A stretch of DNA of 64,000 bases, taken from the NCBI RefSeq assembly GCF_900091495.1, contig NZ_LT607413.1, positions 248,001 to 312,000 on the forward strand, written 5' to 3'. A program made the position numbers and the translations under genes. The stretch comes from Micromonospora echinospora (GTDB lineage Bacteria > Actinomycetota > Actinomycetes > Mycobacteriales > Micromonosporaceae). The notes beneath the pieces were generated by a model. That model was not told where the DNA came from and made no database searches. It saw nothing but the letters and a program-made list of their open reading frames with translations. Of the stretch, positions 24,250 to 32,190 are shown piece by piece. The stretch's first letter is position 1. Each line of letters opens with the position of its first letter.

Positions 24250-25212
24250 ATGGTCAACGTCGGCTACACCCTGATGTGCGAGCAGGCCGGCCCGAAGCAG
24301 CTGGTCGACTACGCGGTACGGGCGGAGGCGGCCGGCTTCGACCAGCTCGTCATCTCCGACCACTACTACCCGTGGCTGGACTCGCAGGGCCACTCGCCGT
24401 ACGCCTGGTCGGTGCTCGGCGCGGTCGCGCACGCCACCAGCCGGGCGGAGCTGATGTCCTTCGTGACCTGCCCGATCCGGCGCTACCACCCGGCCGTGGT
24501 GGCGCAGAAGGCCAGCACCGTCGGCGTCCTCTCCGACGGCCGGTTCACCCTCGGCCTCGGAGCCGGGGAGAACCTCAACGAGCACGTGGTCGGCGGCTGG
24601 CCGCACGTGCAACAGCGGCACGAGATGTTCGAGGAGGCGTTGCAGATCATCCGGCCGCTGCTCAACGGCGAGACGCTGACCTTCTCCGGCAACCACTACG
24701 ACGTGCCCGACGCGTACGTGTGGGACCGGCCGGAGCGTCCGGTGCCGATGGCCATCGCCGCCTCCGGCCGGCAGTCCGCCACCCTCGCCGCCGAATACGG
24801 CAACGGCATCGTCGCCACCGAGCCGGACCGGCACATCATCCAGATGTACGACGACGCGGGCGGCGCGGGCCAGCCCCGCTACGGGCAGGTGGCGATCTGC
24901 TACGGCCCGGACGAGGCCGAGTGCCGCAAGATCGTGCACGACCAGTTCCGCTGGTTCGGCCTGGGCTGGAAGGTCAACGCCGAGCTGCCCGGCCCGGACT
25001 CGTTCGAGGCGGCCAGCCAGTACGTCCGGGAGGAGGACGTCGCCGAGGGCATCCCCTGCGGCCCGGACGTCGACCGGCACGTGGAGGCGTTCAAGAAGTT
25101 CGTCGACGCCGGCTTCAGCCACGTCGCCGTCGTCCAGGTGGGCGGGGACAGCCAGCCGATGTTCCTGGACTGGGCGCGCGAGGAGCTGCTGCCCCGACTG
25201 CGCGACCTGTGA
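24250..25212 (+). CDS. F420-dependent LLM-class oxidoreductase (TIGR03557/G6PDH-like)
   Basis: 320 residues, a luciferase-like TIM barrel: VGYTLMCEQAGPKQLVDYA, FDQLVISDHYYPWLDSQGHS, AHATSRAELMSFVTCPIRRY, LGLGAGENLNEHVVGGWPH, MAIAASGRQSATLAAEYGNG. The SDHYYPW and GAGENLNEH segments are characteristic of the F420-dependent glucose-6-phosphate dehydrogenase-like group, so the cofactor is probably F420. The substrate is not established. GAGAGG precedes ATG 24250. Its TGA overlaps the GTG of the hydrolase gene, so the two are translationally coupled. Confidence 0.87.
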   Translation: MVNVGYTLMCEQAGPKQLVDYAVRAEAAGFDQLVISDHYYPWLDSQGHSPYAWSVLGAVAHATSRAELMSFVTCPIRRYHPAVVAQKASTVGVLSDGRFTLGLGAGENLNEHVVGGWPHVQQRHEMFEEALQIIRPLLNGETLTFSGNHYDVPDAYVWDRPERPVPMAIAASGRQSATLAAEYGNGIVATEPDRHIIQMYDDAGGAGQPRYGQVAICYGPDEAECRKIVHDQFRWFGLGWKVNAELPGPDSFEAASQYVREEDVAEGIPCGPDVDRHVEAFKKFVDAGFSHVAVVQVGGDSQPMFLDWAREELLPRLRDL

Positions 25213-26117
25213 CAGCCCCGTCGGTCCCGGCCCCGAGGGGCACCGGACGGGTGCGGACGACCGGTCCGGCACCGGACCGGTTCGGGTGGACACAGCTACG
25301 GGTCGCGCTGGCCGCGCCGCGCCCGGCCGCCGGGCTGACCAGCGAGTGGCGGCTGGTGAACGGCATCCGCACGCACTGCCGGCGGTCCCCCGGCCCAGCC
25401 GACGGGCGACTGCCCGTCCTGCTGGTGCACGGTCTCGCCGTCTCGCACCGGTACCTCACCCCGCTCGCCACCGCCCTCGCTCCCATGCACCCGGTCTACG
25501 TGCCGGACCTGCCCGGCTTCGGGTTGAGCGGCCCGCCCCCACGGCCGTACGACGCGGTCCGGCACGCGGCGCACCTGGCCGCCTGGCTGGCGGCGTACGA
25601 CCTGGGGCCGGTTTGCGTCTTCGGGCACTCCTTCGGCGCGGAGGTGGCGGCGGCGCTCGCCGCCCGGCACCCCGACAGGGTGCGGGCGGTGGTGCTGGCC
25701 GGGCCGACCAGCGACCCGGCCGCCCGGTCCGGGTGGGGGCAGGTCCGCCGCTGGCTGGTGGACACCACCCGCGAGGGCGCGCTGCAACTTCCGGTGCTGC
25801 TCCGCGACGTCCGCGACGCCGGCCCGCACCGGGTGTACGCCACACTGACGCACTCGGTACGCAATCCGGTGGAGACCGACCTGGCTCGGATCATCGCGCC
25901 CACCCTGGTGCTCGCCGGCGCGCGGGACCCGATCGTGCCGCCCGCCTGGCGGGAGACGGTCGCCCGGCTGGTCCCCACGGCGGAACCGGTGACCGTGCCC
26001 GGGGCCGCGCACAATGTCGCCACCACGGCACCGGCACGGGTGGCCGACGCGGTCCGCGCCTTCCTCACCCGACCCGACCTCCTCGACGGACAGGTGGACA
26101 CCCATGCGCATCGGTAA
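25209..26117 (+). CDS. Alpha/beta-fold hydrolase
   Basis: 302 residues. Oxyanion HG is in VLLVHGLAVSHRYLTPLA, followed by VYVPDLPGFGLSG, the nucleophile elbow GHSFGAEVAA (Ser near 140), an acidic residue in LVLAGARDPIVPP and His in VPGAAHNVATT. This is a complete Ser-Asp-His triad of the epoxide-hydrolase/esterase-like group. The GTG start overlaps the stop of the F420-dependent oxidoreductase (GTGA). Coupling suggests the two act on one pathway, which remains unknown. Its 3' end overlaps the start of a 39-residue membrane protein. Confidence 0.85.
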   Translation: MTAPSVPAPRGTGRVRTTGPAPDRFGWTQLRVALAAPRPAAGLTSEWRLVNGIRTHCRRSPGPADGRLPVLLVHGLAVSHRYLTPLATALAPMHPVYVPDLPGFGLSGPPPRPYDAVRHAAHLAAWLAAYDLGPVCVFGHSFGAEVAAALAARHPDRVRAVVLAGPTSDPAARSGWGQVRRWLVDTTREGALQLPVLLRDVRDAGPHRVYATLTHSVRNPVETDLARIIAPTLVLAGARDPIVPPAWRETVARLVPTAEPVTVPGAAHNVATTAPARVADAVRAFLTRPDLLDGQVDTHAHR

Positions 26118-26223
26118 CACGGAGATCCGGCCGCTCGGCGGCGGCCTCGGCTGCCTGCTGATGATCCTCTTCTCGGTCCTCGCCTCGATCGTGCTGACCG
26201 TCCTGGTCAACACGGTGCTCTGA
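26104..26223 (+). CDS. 39-residue single-pass membrane peptide
   Basis: MRIGNTEIRPLGGGLGCLLM continues into one hydrophobic helix (ILFSVLASIVLTVLVNTVL) at the C-terminus. AGGTGG lies 8-10 bases upstream of the ATG, and the start overlaps the end of the hydrolase gene by 14 bases, the usual actinobacterial operon style. N-terminal inside topology is likely from the charged start. Function unknown; possibly a partner of the hydrolase or oxidoreductase. Confidence 0.65.
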   Translation: MRIGNTEIRPLGGGLGCLLMILFSVLASIVLTVLVNTVL

Positions 26224-26477
26224 ACAACCACTCCGGTGCGAGACGAACAGCATCGTCGTCGGGTGGTGAGCCGTCGGGACGTGATGCGCGGCGCGGCCGT
26301 GCACCGCGGCCGTCGGTACCACCGGCACCCCGAGGACGATGCGGGCCCAGGTCGAGGCGACCGGGCCGGACGGCAACGTGGTCCGCGCGGTGTGGGACTC
26401 CGGTTCGCAGGGGCGGCCCCGACGCCGACACGGCCGGGAACATCGACTGGCCGACTCTCGATCTCCAGAATGGAGAG

Positions 26478-27350
26478 ATGACAGCCGACGCGACCCCGCG
26501 ACGACATCCGCTCCTGCCAGTCCTCGCCGGTTCCCGAGCCGTCCTCGTCGGTCGGGACACCCCCGACCCCGACGCCGACCATGGCTTCGGCCACGGCTAC
26601 GAATCGGCGGTGGAAGCGACCAGGGCGCTGGCCCGCACCCTCACCTCCCCGAACATCGGTACGCCTTTCCTCGAAGCGCACACCGAACAGCTCGTGCGCG
26701 GGGAGTCGCCCGACGCGGTCATCGACGCCGTGCGTCGGGCCGGCGCGGCGGCGTCAGACACCCTGCTGTTCTCCTACGCCGCGACCGGCCCGGAACACTG
26801 GGAGACCCCCGAGGGCGCGGAGCAGTGGACCGAGGATCCTGGCAGCGGGCGGTCCGTGCTCAGGAGGGTCGCCGACCTGATGCGGGAGAGTGCGGCCACC
26901 CGACTCGTCGTCCTGCTGGACTGTGGCTCCGCGCAGATCGCCGCGCGGCACTTCACCCGGCCGGACCCACCGGCCGGTCACCGGCACGACGTACAACTGT
27001 CGCTGCTGGGCGCGAGCCGGATGATGCTGTTCGGGAGCGAGATCGACCCGTTCACGAGCACCCTCACCAGAGCGCTTCAGGCAGGGGTCGACGACGGTCC
27101 CGAGGCCCTGGATCTGGTGGCGCTCGGCAACGCGGTGCGGGCCAAGTTCACCGAGCTGCGGTACCAGGTCGAGAACGAGTACATCCCGGGAGCGAAACAG
27201 CTGGTCCTCCACGGCGGCCACGAGGTGGCGCTCGGCATCAACCGGGCCTTTCCGCCCGATGACCGCGACGTCGCCCTGCGGTATCCGCCGCGCTATCCCG
27301 GCGCCTTCTTCGCCCACCCCGACGCCGTGAGTGAAGCTGAAGGCTACTGA
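26478..27350 (+). CDS. Caspase-fold protein lacking the catalytic histidine
   Basis: 290 residues. The fold is read from the N-terminal strand GSRAVLVG, helix ESAVEATRALARTLT, DTLLFSYAATG where active caspases/metacaspases have Y-x-G-H-G, and RLVVLLDCGSAQIA where they have LDCCHSG. Thus C149 is kept but Thr103 replaces the His. EACC1-associated caspases of actinobacterial conflict systems have the same N-terminal layout. This copy is probably inactive, or a binding/regulatory homologue. It stands alone. ATG 26478 follows GGAGAG closely. A terminator follows at 27360, then an IS110 element. Confidence 0.6.
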   Translation: MTADATPRRHPLLPVLAGSRAVLVGRDTPDPDADHGFGHGYESAVEATRALARTLTSPNIGTPFLEAHTEQLVRGESPDAVIDAVRRAGAAASDTLLFSYAATGPEHWETPEGAEQWTEDPGSGRSVLRRVADLMRESAATRLVVLLDCGSAQIAARHFTRPDPPAGHRHDVQLSLLGASRMMLFGSEIDPFTSTLTRALQAGVDDGPEALDLVALGNAVRAKFTELRYQVENEYIPGAKQLVLHGGHEVALGINRAFPPDDRDVALRYPPRYPGAFFAHPDAVSEAEGY

Positions 27351-27359
27351 CCCGACGAC

Positions 27360-27388
27360 GCCGGGCCCGACCCTGTTACGGGCCCGGC
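27360..27388 (+). terminator. Terminator of the caspase-like gene
   Basis: GCCGGGCCCG and CGGGCCCGGC pair perfectly (10 bp) around ACCCTGTTA, nine bases after the stop codon. Confidence 0.75.
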
Positions 27389-27479
27389 TCGGATGGCTGG
27401 GGTGAGAAGGGCTGTGAAGGTTGCTCTTGGCTGGCCTGGGGCTGGCTGGCAGGGTCGGCGTCATGATCGCGGGCCTGGG

Positions 27480-27694
27480 TGTGGCTCATGAAAAGGGTGG
27501 CCCCCGCGGGGTGCTCTCAGTGAGATCTGCCCACCCGGCTCGAGGTCGGGGCGCCGGCCCTGCCCCTCTCGGTGGCTTGATCAGAAGCTTGCCCGACCCG
27601 TGGCCGCGGGTCGTGGCCCATCACAGTCCTGCCGCGAGAGCACATCCCGGGCCGGCGCCGCCACGACGTCTCCCCGGAAAGGCAGGACGCCGCC
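27480..27694 (+). ncRNA. Candidate bridge-RNA region in the IS110 left end
   Basis: IS110-family elements with a long 5' non-coding end encode a structured bridge RNA upstream of the recombinase. This stretch is non-coding and has stem candidates, for example CGACCCG-TGGCCG-CGGGTCG at 27594-27613. The position is right; the RNA boundaries and its target and donor loops are not resolved. With 27389-27479 this accounts for the gene-free stretch 27351-27694. Confidence 0.45.
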
Positions 27695-28756
27695 ATGGCC
27701 ATCGTCGCAGACCACTACGACTTCGTCATCGGCGTGGACACCCACGCCGCTTCACATACCCTCGCACTCATCACCGCCGGCACCGGCGCAGTCCAGCAGC
27801 AGGCCCAGTTCCCTACCAGCCCGGCCGGGCTACGCCGCGCCACCGCCTGGATCCAGCGTCACACCCAGGACACGACAACGCTGATCGTCATCGACGGCGC
27901 CGGATCCTACGGCGCCACCTTCACCGAACAGCTCACCGCAGCCGGTTTGACCGTTGCCGAAGCACCCGACGTCCCGGCCATCAGCAGGCGCCGCCACGGC
28001 AAGAGCGACGCCCTGGACGCCATCGCGATGGCCCAAGCAACCCGCAGCCTGAACATCAACGAGCTGCGCTGGCCCCGCGCGACCGGTGCCCGCACCGCCC
28101 TGCGGGTCCTGATCGTCGCTCGGGAACAGATGAGCGGCGAACGCACCCGAGCCGTCAACGCGTTGACCGCCCTGCTGCGCACCGTCAACCTCGGCATCGA
28201 CGCCCGCCGCGCCTTGACCACCACGACCATCACCACCATCGCGGCCTGGCGCACCCGAGACGAGAATCCGGCCCTGGCCGTCTGTCGAGCCGAGGCCATC
28301 CGCCTGGCCCGGCGCATCCGGGCCCTCGACGCCGAACTCGCCGCCAACCACACCACCCTGCACGAAGCCGTCACCATGCAGGCGCCGCAACTGCTCGACC
28401 TGCCCGGCGTCGGCGCCGTCGTCGCCGCGACCGTCCTACTGGCCTGGTCACACCCCGGACGCATCCGCTCCGAGGCCGCGTTCGCCGCCCTGGCCGGCGC
28501 ATCACCACTACCAGCCTCATCAGGCAACACCACCCGACACCGACTCAACCGCGGCGGCGACCGACGCCTCAACCGAGCCCTCTACACCGTCGCACTGGTC
28601 CGCATGGGCCACGACCCCCGCACCCGCGCCTACGTCACCCGCCGCACCGCCGAAGGCCGCACCAAACGCGAGGTCATGCGCAACCTCAAGCGCTACATCA
28701 GCAGGCAGCTCTTCCGGACCCTGACCGCCGCCCACACGGCAGGAACCACCCCTTGA
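27695..28756 (+). CDS. IS110-family transposase (DEDD recombinase)
   Basis: 353 residues. The N-terminal RuvC-like domain has D15 (VIGVDTHAASHT), an acidic residue at 67 (VIDGAGSYGA, Asp where most have Glu), and D105/D108 in KSDALDAIAMA. The C-terminal Transposase_20 domain has a helix-hairpin-helix LLDLPGVGAVVAA, then FAALAGASPLPASSGNTTRH with the catalytic Ser region, and LNRGGDRRLNRALYTVALVR. It is full length and intact, so the element may be active. Such proteins join DNA under guidance of an RNA encoded in the same element. Confidence 0.93.
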   Translation: MAIVADHYDFVIGVDTHAASHTLALITAGTGAVQQQAQFPTSPAGLRRATAWIQRHTQDTTTLIVIDGAGSYGATFTEQLTAAGLTVAEAPDVPAISRRRHGKSDALDAIAMAQATRSLNINELRWPRATGARTALRVLIVAREQMSGERTRAVNALTALLRTVNLGIDARRALTTTTITTIAAWRTRDENPALAVCRAEAIRLARRIRALDAELAANHTTLHEAVTMQAPQLLDLPGVGAVVAATVLLAWSHPGRIRSEAAFAALAGASPLPASSGNTTRHRLNRGGDRRLNRALYTVALVRMGHDPRTRAYVTRRTAEGRTKREVMRNLKRYISRQLFRTLTAAHTAGTTP

Positions 28757-28809
28757 CAATTATAGAAGCATCTCGCTCTGTGACCGGTTGGTTCCTGCTG
28801 GCACGGCGG

Positions 28810-29610
28810 TCAGGCCGGGGTGAGGTCGAGGTCCACGACGACCGGGTAGTGGTCGGAGGCGTACTCGGTCGCGCCGCCCCGCACCACCCGGCAGTCACGG
28901 GCGCGGGCGGCCGGCGCGGGCGTGCCGAACAGGTAGTCCAGGCGCATCCCCGAGAACTCCGCGCCCCCGCCGTACCGGGTCGGGGCGGTCTCCGGCTCCC
29001 CCGACCCGGCGCGGGTGAACAGGTCGACCAGGCCGGCCCGGTGCAGCCGGGCCACCGCGCGGGTCTCCACCGTCCGACCGTCGCGGCGCAGGTGCCGCCG
29101 CCGGTACGTCGCCGGCAGCCGGGCGATCCGCGCCCGGTGGTCGACGCCCGGTTCGAGGGTGTTCAGGTCCCCGGCGAGCAGCGCGGACTCCCCCGGCGCC
29201 CGGCGCAGCGCGGCGGCCAGCCAGCCCGCCTCCAGCCGGCGTCGCCACCCGCAGTACGGGTCCAGATGGGCGCTGACCACGGTCAACGGTCCGGCGTCGG
29301 CGGTGGCCAGGGTGACCCGCTGCGCGGCGTGGTGGAACGGCCGGCGCACCGGGGCGGCGGTGAGCACCCGCCACGGCGGGCGGACCAGCACCGCCACCGG
29401 CTGGCCGAACCAGCTCCGGGCCAGGTGCGCCCGCATCCCCACCGCGTCGCCGAAGCGCTCCGCCACACCGGGCGCGTCGAAGCCGCGCAGCTCCTGGAGG
29501 GCGAGGACGTCCGGCCACTGCTCGCCGACGACCCGGACCAGCCGGTCCCGGCGGTCGGCGGTGCGGTCCCGGCCGCCGGTGCGGACGTTCCAGGTCATCA
29601 CCCGCAGCAT
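28810..29610 (-). CDS. Endonuclease/exonuclease/phosphatase (EEP) family hydrolase
   Basis: 266 residues. The EEP fold signatures are present: MTWNVRTGG at the N-terminus, QELRGF with metal-binding Glu near 41, VVSAHLDPYCGWRRRLEAGW, LLAGDLNTLEPG (D/N pair), LDYLFGTP and the terminal catalytic SDHYPVV. Metal-dependent phosphodiester cleavage is expected; whether the substrate is nucleic acid, a phospholipid or an inositol phosphate is unknown. It lies directly downstream (nine bases) of the PAP2 gene on the same strand, suggesting a phospholipid link. No signal peptide is seen. Confidence 0.85.
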   Translation of the reverse strand: MLRVMTWNVRTGGRDRTADRRDRLVRVVGEQWPDVLALQELRGFDAPGVAERFGDAVGMRAHLARSWFGQPVAVLVRPPWRVLTAAPVRRPFHHAAQRVTLATADAGPLTVVSAHLDPYCGWRRRLEAGWLAAALRRAPGESALLAGDLNTLEPGVDHRARIARLPATYRRRHLRRDGRTVETRAVARLHRAGLVDLFTRAGSGEPETAPTRYGGGAEFSGMRLDYLFGTPAPAARARDCRVVRGGATEYASDHYPVVVDLDLTPA

Positions 29611-29619
29611 GGCGACGGT

Positions 29620-31110
29620 TCAGTCGACCCGGCCGGCCTTGACCAGCTCGTCGTCGAGGGTGTGCACGTCCTCCGACTCGATCGCGGGTCGGTTGCCCTC
29701 GGCCACGTCGGCGTTGGGGCGGACCACCCAGTAGAGCAGGCCCACCCAGCACGCGGTGAGCATCATCGCGCCCATGAAGTCGGTCGGGTGGTGCATGCCC
29801 CGGTACATCCGGGAGATCGCCACCCCGAGCGGCATGACCACGGCGAGCCCGACGAACACCCAGCGCCACCAGCGGTCGGTGCGCGGGAACACGACGATCG
29901 CGATGGCCACCCAGACGCAGAGCGTCGCGGCGATGTGGCCGGACGGGAAGGAGGAGGTGGGCATCGGCCCGTCCAGGTTCTCGATCGGCGGGCGGGGCCG
30001 GTCCACCGCCGCCGCGCTGGCCAGGAAGAGGGTCAGCTCACCGAACATGGTCAGCGCCACGAAGAGCACCGGCCGCCAGCGCCGCCACACGGCCAGCACC
30101 AGCGGGCAGAAGACCAACGAGATCAGCAGGATGGCGTGGGTGTCGCCGACCTTGCTCCACCAGTGGCTGAGGTCGTCCCGGCCCGGGGTGCGCTGCGCGT
30201 CGAACCACTCCGGCACGGCGCGGTCCATGGTGGCGAAGAAGGTGCCGTCGGCGTGGTAGCTGACGAAGGTGCCGAAGCCGTAGAGCACGCCGAGCACCAG
30301 CACCCAGCCGATGATCAGCTCGGCCACGCCGGCCCGGGGGTGGGGCAGCAGCCGCTCCTCGTCGGGCGCGGGGGCGACGTCGTGCGCGGCCTCCGGTTCC
30401 AACCCCTCCTCGATCGGTACGGCCGGTCGGCCGCGCTCCAGCCGCCACAGCCGGAACGCGTACGCGGTGACGCCGAGCCAGACCGCGCCGAGCAGCCAGG
30501 CGCCGAGCACGTCGGAGACGAAGTGGACGCCGAGCGCGATCCGGGTGAAGCCGATCAGCGCGACGACGAGGGCGGTGAGCGCGATGGCCGGCTTGCGCCA
30601 CCGGCGGGACATGGCGGGCAGGAAGACCAGCAGCAGCGCGCCGTACGCCACCATCGAGCCGAGCGCGTGCCCGCTGGGGAAGCTCTCCCCCGAGTAGGTG
30701 CCGATGGGCACCTCGACCTCGGGCCGCAGCCGGTCGACCAGGGCCTTGACCGTCGGGTCGAGGATGAGCGCGCCGGCCCCGGTGACCAGGAGGTAGACCG
30801 CGAGCCGGCCCTGCCTGCGGATCAGCAGGCCGACCACGCCGACCGACACCAGCCAGAGGATCACCGCCAACCCGCCGAGGTCGGTGACCGCGTTCAGCAC
30901 GGTGACCAGCGGGCCGTGCGGGGCGATCTGCTCGTTGAGCCAGGCGGCGATGCCGTGGTCGACGTCGTAGAGGGGGGTCCACCGGCTGCGGACGCCGACG
31001 AGCAACACCCCGAAGGCGACCCCGGCACCGAGGACCAGCGCCAGTCCGGCGAGGCTCCGTTCGGTGAAGTGTCTCAGGGGTCGACGTAGAACCTCTCTGA
31101 CCGTGGTCAC
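29620..31110 (-). CDS. Membrane protein with two fused PAP2 phosphatase domains
   Basis: About 496 residues and many transmembrane helices. The first PAP2 site is KALVDRLRP ... SFPSGHALGS ... TRIALGVHFVSDV. The second is AAVDRPRP ... SFPSGHIAAT ... SRMYRGMHHPTDF. Each keeps the three phosphatase motifs, although the second motif 1 lacks the usual Lys. PAP2 enzymes dephosphorylate lipid phosphates such as phosphatidate or undecaprenyl pyrophosphate at the outer membrane face. The start GTG 31110 has GGGAGG six bases upstream. Neighbours are a YihY-like protein and a diacylglycerol kinase family enzyme, so lipid-phosphate turnover is a coherent theme. Confidence 0.88.
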   Translation of the reverse strand: MTTVREVLRRPLRHFTERSLAGLALVLGAGVAFGVLLVGVRSRWTPLYDVDHGIAAWLNEQIAPHGPLVTVLNAVTDLGGLAVILWLVSVGVVGLLIRRQGRLAVYLLVTGAGALILDPTVKALVDRLRPEVEVPIGTYSGESFPSGHALGSMVAYGALLLVFLPAMSRRWRKPAIALTALVVALIGFTRIALGVHFVSDVLGAWLLGAVWLGVTAYAFRLWRLERGRPAVPIEEGLEPEAAHDVAPAPDEERLLPHPRAGVAELIIGWVLVLGVLYGFGTFVSYHADGTFFATMDRAVPEWFDAQRTPGRDDLSHWWSKVGDTHAILLISLVFCPLVLAVWRRWRPVLFVALTMFGELTLFLASAAAVDRPRPPIENLDGPMPTSSFPSGHIAATLCVWVAIAIVVFPRTDRWWRWVFVGLAVVMPLGVAISRMYRGMHHPTDFMGAMMLTACWVGLLYWVVRPNADVAEGNRPAIESEDVHTLDDELVKAGRVD

Positions 31111-31188
31111 GCCCAGCCTCCCTTTTCGCCTCTGGCGAGGCGATGTACCCGGACGGCCGGTTCGGTACACGCTCCCCGGGCGCGGGGG

Positions 31189-32190
31189 TCAGAGGGCGGT
31201 CATCTCCCCGGTGTCGTGGATCTGCTCCCGGTGCGAGTCCGGCTCCCAGAGGTCCGGTTGGGCGGGCTCCTGCACGCCGATGCGCAACGCCTCCAACTGG
31301 GCGGCGAAGGCCAGCCCGCCGAAGAGCGCCATGCCGGTCAGGTTGGCCCAGAGCAGCAACGCCATCATTCCGGTCAGCGGGCCGTACGTCTGCCCGAAGT
31401 TGTCGCCGAAGGCGACGTAGCCGGCGAGCAGCAGGCTGGCCAGCCACCAGAGCACGGTGGCGATGGCCGCCCCGAAGAACAGCCAGGACAGGCCGGGCTG
31501 CTTGCGGCGCGGCGCGTGCCGGAACAGCACGGCGACGGCGAGGACGGTCAGCCCGAGGCTGAGCGGCCAGCGCAGCACGCTCCAGACGCCGTACGCGACG
31601 TCGCCCCAGGCGTAGTGCCGGCGTACCGAGTCGCCCATCGCGCCGCCGCCGACGAGGATGAGGAAACCGAGCAGCGCCGGCAGGCCGGCGGTGACGGCGA
31701 GCACGGCGGCCCGCAGGTACTTCCACAGTGCCGGGCGGTCCCGCTCGACGCCGTAGATCCGGTTCGCGCCCCGCTCGATCTGGGCCATGGTGGAGGTCAG
31801 CGCGACCAGTCCGGTCAGCAGGCCCAGGGTCAGCGCCAGCTCGCCGACCCGCTCGGTGCGTTCCCGGTCGCTGAGCAGTTCCTTGACCATGTCGTCGCTC
31901 GCGCCGGGGCTGAGCGCGAGGACGGTGTCCGCGACGACCTCGCCGCCCTCCTCCACGCCCAGTTCGCTGATCAGGCCGGTGAGCGCGATCATGAACGGCA
32001 CCACGGCGAGGCAGAGCTGGAAGGCGAAGGCGCGGGCGTGGCTAAAGCCGTCGCCGTAGCGGAACCGGACGAAGGCGTCCCGCAGCAGGGTCCAGCTGCC
32101 CTCGCGGCGCAGGGTGTGCCAGGCGTCGTCGGCGGAGAGTTCCTCGTCCGCCATGCACCGGGTCTCGGGGACGATCCGGGTGCTACTCAC
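31189..32190 (-). CDS. YihY/virulence-factor BrkB family membrane protein
   Basis: About 333 residues with six hydrophobic segments: ARAFAFQLCLAVVPFMIALT, GELALTLGLLTGLVALTSTM, LRAAVLAVTAGLPALLGFLI, GLTVLAVAVLFRHAPRRKQP, LFFGAAIATVLWWLASLLLA, MMALLLWANLTGMALFGGLA. The sequence FRHAPRRKQ is typical of the family, whose function is debated (formerly called RNase BN). GTG 32190 has an excellent GAGGAGG six bases upstream and overlaps the end of the kinase gene by eight bases, so the two are co-transcribed. Confidence 0.88.
   Translation of the reverse strand: MSSTRIVPETRCMADEELSADDAWHTLRREGSWTLLRDAFVRFRYGDGFSHARAFAFQLCLAVVPFMIALTGLISELGVEEGGEVVADTVLALSPGASDDMVKELLSDRERTERVGELALTLGLLTGLVALTSTMAQIERGANRIYGVERDRPALWKYLRAAVLAVTAGLPALLGFLILVGGGAMGDSVRRHYAWGDVAYGVWSVLRWPLSLGLTVLAVAVLFRHAPRRKQPGLSWLFFGAAIATVLWWLASLLLAGYVAFGDNFGQTYGPLTGMMALLLWANLTGMALFGGLAFAAQLEALRIGVQEPAQPDLWEPDSHREQIHDTGEMTAL

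Larger units (their letters stand above)
27480..28790 (+). mobile_element. IS110-family insertion element (ends approximate)
   Basis: One DEDD transposase gene (27695-28756) is preceded by about 200-300 non-coding bases and followed closely by TTGACAATTATAGAAGCATC, an AT-rich end unlike its GC-rich surroundings. IS110 elements have no long terminal inverted repeats and make no large target duplication, so exact ends cannot be read from one copy. It inserted between the caspase-like gene and the EEP nuclease gene without breaking either. Confidence 0.7.

Noticed and set aside
27421..27694. Upstream part of a 1222-residue frame beginning before the IS110 transposase
   Set aside because: It reads through the element in the wrong frame with Arg/His/Pro-rich shadow sequence. 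The transposase frame from 27695 is the real one.
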